From NCBI GenBank assembly GCA_020736575.1, contig JAGPYM010000085.1:1-64000 (forward strand): a DNA stretch of 64,000 bases, given 5' to 3'. Made by a program: the position numbers and the translations under genes. Below, piece after piece: positions 58,903 through 64,000 of this stretch (position 1 is the stretch's first letter; every line of letters begins with the position of its first letter). The notes under the pieces were generated by a model. The model did not search any database and was not told the DNA's origin. It was given only the letters and a program-made list of their open reading frames with translations. The stretch comes from Thelonectria olida. Taxonomy: Eukaryota > Ascomycota > Sordariomycetes > Hypocreales > Nectriaceae.

Positions 58903-60738
58903 ATGCCTCTTAGTATGATGGACCTTTTGTACGTTCAGACTTGATACTAAACGATTTTAGTAGGCAGGGAACGACAGTTGCAGTTCACCGACCTGCCATC
59001 CGAGATCCAGCAAGGTATCTTCGAATACCTAGACACATCCGACCTCCTTCTCGCGGAGAGGGTTTCTTATACCTTCAAGCAGTTGGCAGCCCCATCATTT
59101 CGAGCGGCCTATGGACCAGGACCATTCCATCGCGCTCCGCCGCAAACTTCGCCACCCTTTCGAGCATTTGCTGTCGTTTGAAACGCCCAAAGATGTTATT
59201 CGCGAGTTGCTGGGTACTTGCTACTCTGAGATCGACGAAAATCTACACGACTACGCAATAGAAGCGTTGTTCATGCTACAAACGAGCTCATACCGCGGCA
59301 AACCCGAATGGAACGAGGCCGTGGCTATATCCCTTATGGCACAACGCCGCTATGATGAAGCTACGGAGTATTACACCAAGTTGGACATGAATGACACTAT
59401 CATACACAACCACGCCTTCCTAGTCGCGGTTCGTTTTGGCTGGCCACCGTCATTGGGTTATCCGTGTTTGCCATCGCAGCCGAGTGTGAGGAACAAAGCT
59501 TTCATTGGGGCGGCGTGCGTAGGTGATCTCGAGGCGTTAATACGTCTACTTCAGAACGGTGTTCCGCCCGGCTTGGTCGTGGGCAGCGACACAGCCGCAA
59601 CCGTAGCCGCGGCAGCTGGCCATGTCCATATCTTAGAGTTCTTACATGCGCACAAAGTTGACCTGCTGTCACGGCCATCAGCGCCCTCACCTCTGCTGAA
59701 AGCCTCAAGTTATGGGCAGGGGAATGCGGCAAAGTTTCTTCTAAGCATCGGTGACCGACCCGACATTGAGGACGGTGGCACATCTCCCTACAAAACTGCT
59801 GCGACAAGGGGCCACGTGGACATCCTGCGCCTGTTTTTAGAACACACACCAAGTCTAGGCAGCACCCTCACGTCCGAAGGCAATTTGAGCGTTGCCCCTG
59901 TTTTCGATTGTTATTTTCCGGGGGTTGACCAGCGTATCCGATTGCTGAATTACTTCGTCAACGACGTACGCGTGGATATTAACGCAGTTGATAGCCACGG
60001 CCACGGCGCAATTCACCTCGCTGTGGAACACGGCAGTGTTGATCTCGTGCAAGCAGTGGTCGCTTCGGGCGCTAATCTTCATATTCTTGATGCTGCGGGG
60101 CAATCCCCAATGGAACTTGCTGTAAACAATCATGAAGCCATTGCCGAGTGGTTGTCGGAGCAAACAGGGCTAAACGCCCCCTTTACGAGGACCGAGAAAA
60201 AGGAGCTTGCTAAAACTATCCTTGAGGCGACACGCCATGGATTGATGCGCATGTTAGCACTTGGCAACTTTGCCTCTTGCTTCGAGGGGACACCGTAGAG
60301 GAGAAGATGGCCACAGCCGAGGCTAGATGGATCGAAGAAGGCATGGATGACGAGGTTGCGGACATTTGGGTTCGCGAATTTTCTTTTGCTGCCATGAAAG
60401 ACTACATCGAACAAGTCATGGGCACAAATCTCAAAGGCATAGTTGACAATATCTTGTTGTCTATAAGTACTGGCAGTGCTCCATCCGAATTTCAACTCAA
60501 AGGAACAGATAAGGCCTTTTTGTCTATGGCACAGAAGGTTGTCACTGACCTTTTCCCGCATGATATTGGGGCATCGGACAGATTAGCCAGGGCGATATTG
60601 CATGAACTGCCCATCAAAGACTTGCATCAGATTGCTGCTCATGGTGAAACGCCATTTGGAAAGCTATTCTCTGCGGGAAGGAAGGCTGGATGGAACGATG
60701 AATTACTTGTTGTTCTCAGATTCGTGGAAGGGCGGTAG
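58903..60738 (+). pseudogene. F-box/ankyrin gene broken by two frame changes
   Basis: A first exon (58903-58928, MPLSMMDLL) joins across a 39-bp intron (GTACGT, TACTAAAC branch, GCAG) to ERQLQFTDLPSEIQQGIFEY, a clear F-box. That frame runs to about 59110. The following ankyrin part (395 codons, 59111-60298; for example AAGHVHILEFLHAH, AATRGHVDILRLFLEH, HGHGAIHLAVEHGSVDLVQA) is in the next frame. The C-terminal part from about 60277 (GDTVEEKMATAEARWIEEGM) is back in the first frame to the stop at 60738. F-box/ankyrin proteins act as substrate receptors of SCF ubiquitin ligases. Neither shift has a plausible intron, so this is a pseudogene or carries two base errors; the ankyrin part alone could still be made from the ATG at 59111. 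Confidence 0.65.
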
Positions 60739-61703
60739 TACTATTACATGTTCTATAATTAATAAACATTGTCTATATGGATACCTGGCTTTGAAGAGGG
60801 CCAACCCAGCTCATCACATTCTGCTGAATTCTCACTATGCTATTGGTCTGACCAGCGTCCCGTTTTCCTTCATAAGCTTTGTCACATTCACTAGCAGGTT
60901 GCAAAGGAAGTCATAGAAAAGCTCTTGGTTTCTATCTAAGTACTGAATAGACCTGCAATTTTTGGCTTCTTAGGGGAAGGCATGGGGTGTCGACTGTCCT
61001 CTTGCCGGCATCCATGCTCTTCCCGAAACAATCTCTGTAAAGGTTTGGCAACTGGACGACGGATTGGATGAGCTGCTTGAAGCGGCTTGAGGGACGAGAA
61101 GCTGATGCTGGCAGTACCAAGAAACTTGGCCCGACGCTCTTTTTGACTCGTTGGTTTACTTCGACGAAGCTTTGGCCCGGCATCGCAGTCTAAATAATAG
61201 GAACGGCTCATCGATCGGGCAGAAAGAAAGAACCAAAGACCCACCGGGCGAGGTAGAATGAATATGGACCTCCAACCATAGGATATGGTCTCTTTGTTGT
61301 CACTGCCATTCGGTTTGTCCAAACGACCCTGCCGTGTCGCCCTCCTGTGATCTAAAGTGAACCAAATGATAGTCTCTACTCAGCAGTTTCACGATTCGCG
61401 CCTCGGAGGTGAAAACAGTGTCTGCAAGAATGCGTGACACAAGGCCTACAGCCAAGTTCATTACGAAAGCAAAGTGCTCTATTGATCGTCGTCCAGCGAG
61501 ATTCCCAAGCATCAGCTATCCAGCTAGTTTACGGTAAATACAGAAACAAGAAAAAATGAGGAATTATCCCGGTGTCTTTCTCGTACCTTGAACTTCAAGA
61601 GAAAAGACAAAGAAGTAGAAAAGACACAAAAAGAAAGAAAACACGAGCAAGAACAGGACTTGTCAAACAGACAGTCTACGTTTCATGTACGGCAACGGCA
61701 TCT
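60739..61703. other. Intergenic, no gene recognised
   Basis: Minus-strand frames (61322-60936, 61512-61300) are open but short and unrecognised. The part 61560-61690 is A/G-rich and is the 3' flank of the next minus-strand gene. Confidence 0.45.
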
Positions 61704-62819
61704 CTAGAAAAATTCACTTTTCCGTACGGGAGCCTTCCCTTTCTGCTTCTTCTGAACTGGTAAATTGGGAGTGGGCGATCGATCCTCGGGCTCACGTTGT
61801 CCCTCGAGGAACTCGGTGTGCCTCTCTTCGCACCGGATGGCTGTGTTGAGAATGGCATGGTCGGCCTTCTGGATTTTCTCTCCCTTCTTCAGCACCACCT
61901 CACCTCCGAACTCTACGTCTTCTGGGATCGTCATATACTTGCCAGACTCGGTGCAGTGTACGTCTGGGTAACCACGGTTGACCCAGAACTCCCTTACAGT
62001 CCCGCGAGTCTCCCAGCATTTTCGGATATCGCCCTCGGCGGTTTTCCACTTGACCTTGACGAGGGTGTAAGGCGGCCTTCCGTTGCCGTTCGATGTTTTC
62101 TTCCAGTTTTTAGGGTAGAGACCAGACAAACCATCCGGAGAGACCACGCCCTGCAGGGTTACTATCTCGCCTCTCTTGGCCACTCGTCTGCGGTGTTCGT
62201 CTCTCTCCTCACCGTATCTATCTCTGTTCAGATCCTTGAGGCCTTCCGTGGCTTCCTCCTTGCGCATAGCATCAAGGGAGAACTTAGAGGCATTCGGAGG
62301 TCCGTGGCGAAGAAGGGCATACGGTCTTCCAAAATAGGCGTACACGACACCTTCTGTATCTCCATCATCATCATCACCACGTGTGCCCCAGTCGAGTGAC
62401 GGGGCCACCAATACGTCTTCCGGGTCATCGCAATCTTCGGGTGAACCTTCGATAGACGACCTGGTTGTAGCTGGGGTGGTGTCGCGCGTGCTGGACACGA
62501 AGAGGCTCTCCTCTCCTAGCGACTCGGGACTTGACAAGGATGCCTCAGCTACGTTCTCATCGTCTACTTCCATTGACTCGATAATTTTGCTAAGGTTACG
62601 CTTTAAAAGAGCATTCTCGTCTAGTATCGCCTGGATTTTTTGCTTGGCTTCAGGAGTCTCGGCGTTATCAAACGCCTCATTCAGCGCCGTTACTCTAGCT
62701 CCCACCAGACTTTTGGCAGCTTTTGTTGTAGTTTTTCCAATTCGCTTTGGGGTCTGGGGCCAGAGGTCTGGTACCGCGGCGGAGGCGCCTGACTTTACTT
62801 GACGTCTGATTACTGGCAT
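61704..62819 (-). CDS. Hypothetical protein, 371 residues
   Basis: A single exon. The start at 62819 (MPVIRRQVKSGASAAVPDLW) is preferred to the ATG at 62999, because the first 60 residues of the longer frame are of no clear character. Sequence features: a basic N-terminus, a helical ALNEAFDNAETPEAKQKIQA/ILDENALLKRNLSKIIES stretch that could form a short coiled coil, then an acidic, Ser/Asp-rich linker. A compact second half follows (YAYFGRPYALLRHGPPNASK, VKVKWKTAEGDIRKCWETRG, PEDVEFGGEVVLKKGEKI) and a Lys-rich tail. No family recognised. The charged tail suggests a nuclear or nucleic-acid-related role, but this is a guess. Confidence 0.6.
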   Translation of the reverse strand: MPVIRRQVKSGASAAVPDLWPQTPKRIGKTTTKAAKSLVGARVTALNEAFDNAETPEAKQKIQAILDENALLKRNLSKIIESMEVDDENVAEASLSSPESLGEESLFVSSTRDTTPATTRSSIEGSPEDCDDPEDVLVAPSLDWGTRGDDDDGDTEGVVYAYFGRPYALLRHGPPNASKFSLDAMRKEEATEGLKDLNRDRYGEERDEHRRRVAKRGEIVTLQGVVSPDGLSGLYPKNWKKTSNGNGRPPYTLVKVKWKTAEGDIRKCWETRGTVREFWVNRGYPDVHCTESGKYMTIPEDVEFGGEVVLKKGEKIQKADHAILNTAIRCEERHTEFLEGQREPEDRSPTPNLPVQKKQKGKAPVRKSEFF

Positions 62820-64000
62820 AATAGCTCGATGGCTCGATAGAGTTTGGTTTCTTTCCTCTTCCTTGGAGAGATGCCATTGCCCCTTTATATTCCCAATGGC
62901 CACTGTTTTTTTCCTGTGGCTTGGAGGGTGTCGTCCAGAAATGATCTGAGGTCTACATCCAAATGCGGTACAGCCTGCGACCGGATCATTCCAGCGCACC
63001 AGAGGTCAGTTCTGATCTGACCGCTGATCAGTCACGGGTAGCCTTGGGATGGTTTTATGTAGACATGAGAGATCAACAAAAGGCCGTGCAACTAGTTGAC
63101 ACTACTGCATCTGCTCAGGGCAGCCCTAGGAATCTGCATTCGCCCGCTAGTTGTCAAAAAGGCTTCCTACGGGGTTCTGCTCTTAGATCCATACTGTACA
63201 TCATCTCAGAGCTGCAGATGAGCCTTCCGTCTAGGTGCGCAACTGGCTGCCTGAGCAGCTCTACCTGCACATCCCATTTACACAGACAGCCTCATCATGT
63301 ACAGGTGATGCCCGGGATACTATATGATATGCTCCAAAAGTCGATACAAACTGCAAGTAATATCCAATGTACGTATGCTGTATATGTAGAGATACAGCCT
63401 ATCTTAAGAACTTTGGAGCACTGATCAAGCCGTAGGGTTGTATATTTGATTCTTGTAACTATGTTGTAGGCCTTTACTGTATGGATATGAACGACTATCC
63501 CTCATACGTAGCCTTCAATGGCTCCGGCTCCGAAGGTGATAGATCCATCTGGGACATACTGTTTGCGAATCCAGCCCTCCTTGGCCTATGCCGAGAAAAG
63601 ACGATATTCTTGACCATCGTTGGCGACATTGAATAAAACATCAGCTCGTCCTCAGCATTGATTGTGACGAATGACGGCAATTCGCGGCTGAGGCAGCGAG
63701 CTTGGGACGTATCTAGAGAATATTTACGAAAGCCGCATTGTATTAAGCAAGGCAGCTTTGAAATCCAGTTCATCGAGTCGAAATACACCCTCAATATTTC
63801 TAATCTTCTCTACATGATAATAGCGTCAGTCACAAATATATGCTATTGGCCTTTACTGGCTCGATGTCTCAAGTATCCCTAAGTAGATGTCCGTACAGAG
63901 CCAACACTGAGAGACTATTGCCCCATGTTGATAGCGCGAGCCAGGCTAGTTAATATCTTGACTTAGATGTTAAGATACATGCTTTTAACACGATAAAGCT
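62820..64000. other. Right end of window, no gene recognised
   Basis: Short frames only; the longest is a 99-codon minus frame at 63794-63495, unrecognised. Contains an imperfect inverted repeat TGCTCCAAAAGT..AACTTTGGAGCA (63329-63420) and the second copy of the dispersed 85-bp repeat at 63820-63900. Confidence 0.45.
63820..63900 (-). repeat. Inverted copy of the 49.1-kb repeat
   Basis: The reverse complement contains GACATCTACTTAGGGATACTT and AAAGGCCAATAGCATATATT, matching 49117-49210. Confidence 0.5.

Noticed and set aside
62820..62999. Longer N-terminus for the 61704-62819 gene
   Set aside because: The extra 60 residues lack any protein-like character and cover the likely leader; the inner ATG is preferred.
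1..64000. CRISPR arrays, rRNA genes, intact tRNA genes
   Set aside because: None seen; the tandem repeats have no spacers, and the only tRNA-like string is inside a decayed repeat.

Overview
The window is nuclear DNA of a filamentous ascomycete (Pezizomycotina). Short introns with GT..AG ends, a Zn2Cys6 regulator, fungal-specific families (DUF3435, fungal MULE, AAAP permease) and very AT-rich blocks built of decayed repeats all point there. The blocks look like the product of repeat-induced point mutation (RIP): cytosine is almost absent, TA steps dominate, and one relic gene carries a Gln-to-TAA stop. Genus cannot be told from the sequence alone.

Layout: AT-rich, gene-empty blocks lie at about 1-2990, 9640-10370, 11400-15430, 19690-23510, 28560-32840 and 38380-41466. 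They share at least four dispersed repeat families in both orientations. Between them lie GC-balanced islands. Island 1 (2991-9640) holds a graveyard of decayed genes (WD40 certain; TPR and 2EXR possible) and an intact DUF2235 hydrolase-like gene. Island 2 (10370-11400) is the 3' remnant of a Mutator-like transposase. Island 3 (15430-19690) has a secreted protein of five tandem repeats and a RIP-stopped alpha/beta-hydrolase relic. Island 4 (23510-28560) has a secreted FAD-dependent amine/amino-acid oxidase-like gene and a Zn2Cys6 transcription factor on the same strand. Island 5 (32840-38380) has one intact AAAP amino-acid permease.

Island 6 (41467-64000) differs: it is gene-rich, not AT-degraded, and accessory in character. 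It opens at the exact AT/GC junction with a TTAC(N7)A motif, followed 394 bp later by a five-exon DUF3435 tyrosine recombinase. This is the arrangement expected of a Starship giant transposon: captain at the left edge, reading inward. Downstream come an HMG-box protein, two small MADS-like proteins, a MetE-like protein, a five-exon coiled-coil-like protein, an intact Tc1/mariner transposase, two unrecognised proteins, a frame-broken F-box/ankyrin gene, three or four copies of a MITE and two minisatellites. The second edge of the putative element is not in the window or not recognisable, so the Starship reading is an inference.

Gene models with introns were built by hand from reading frame, GT/AG sites, phase and family resemblance; none was checked against transcripts or a database.
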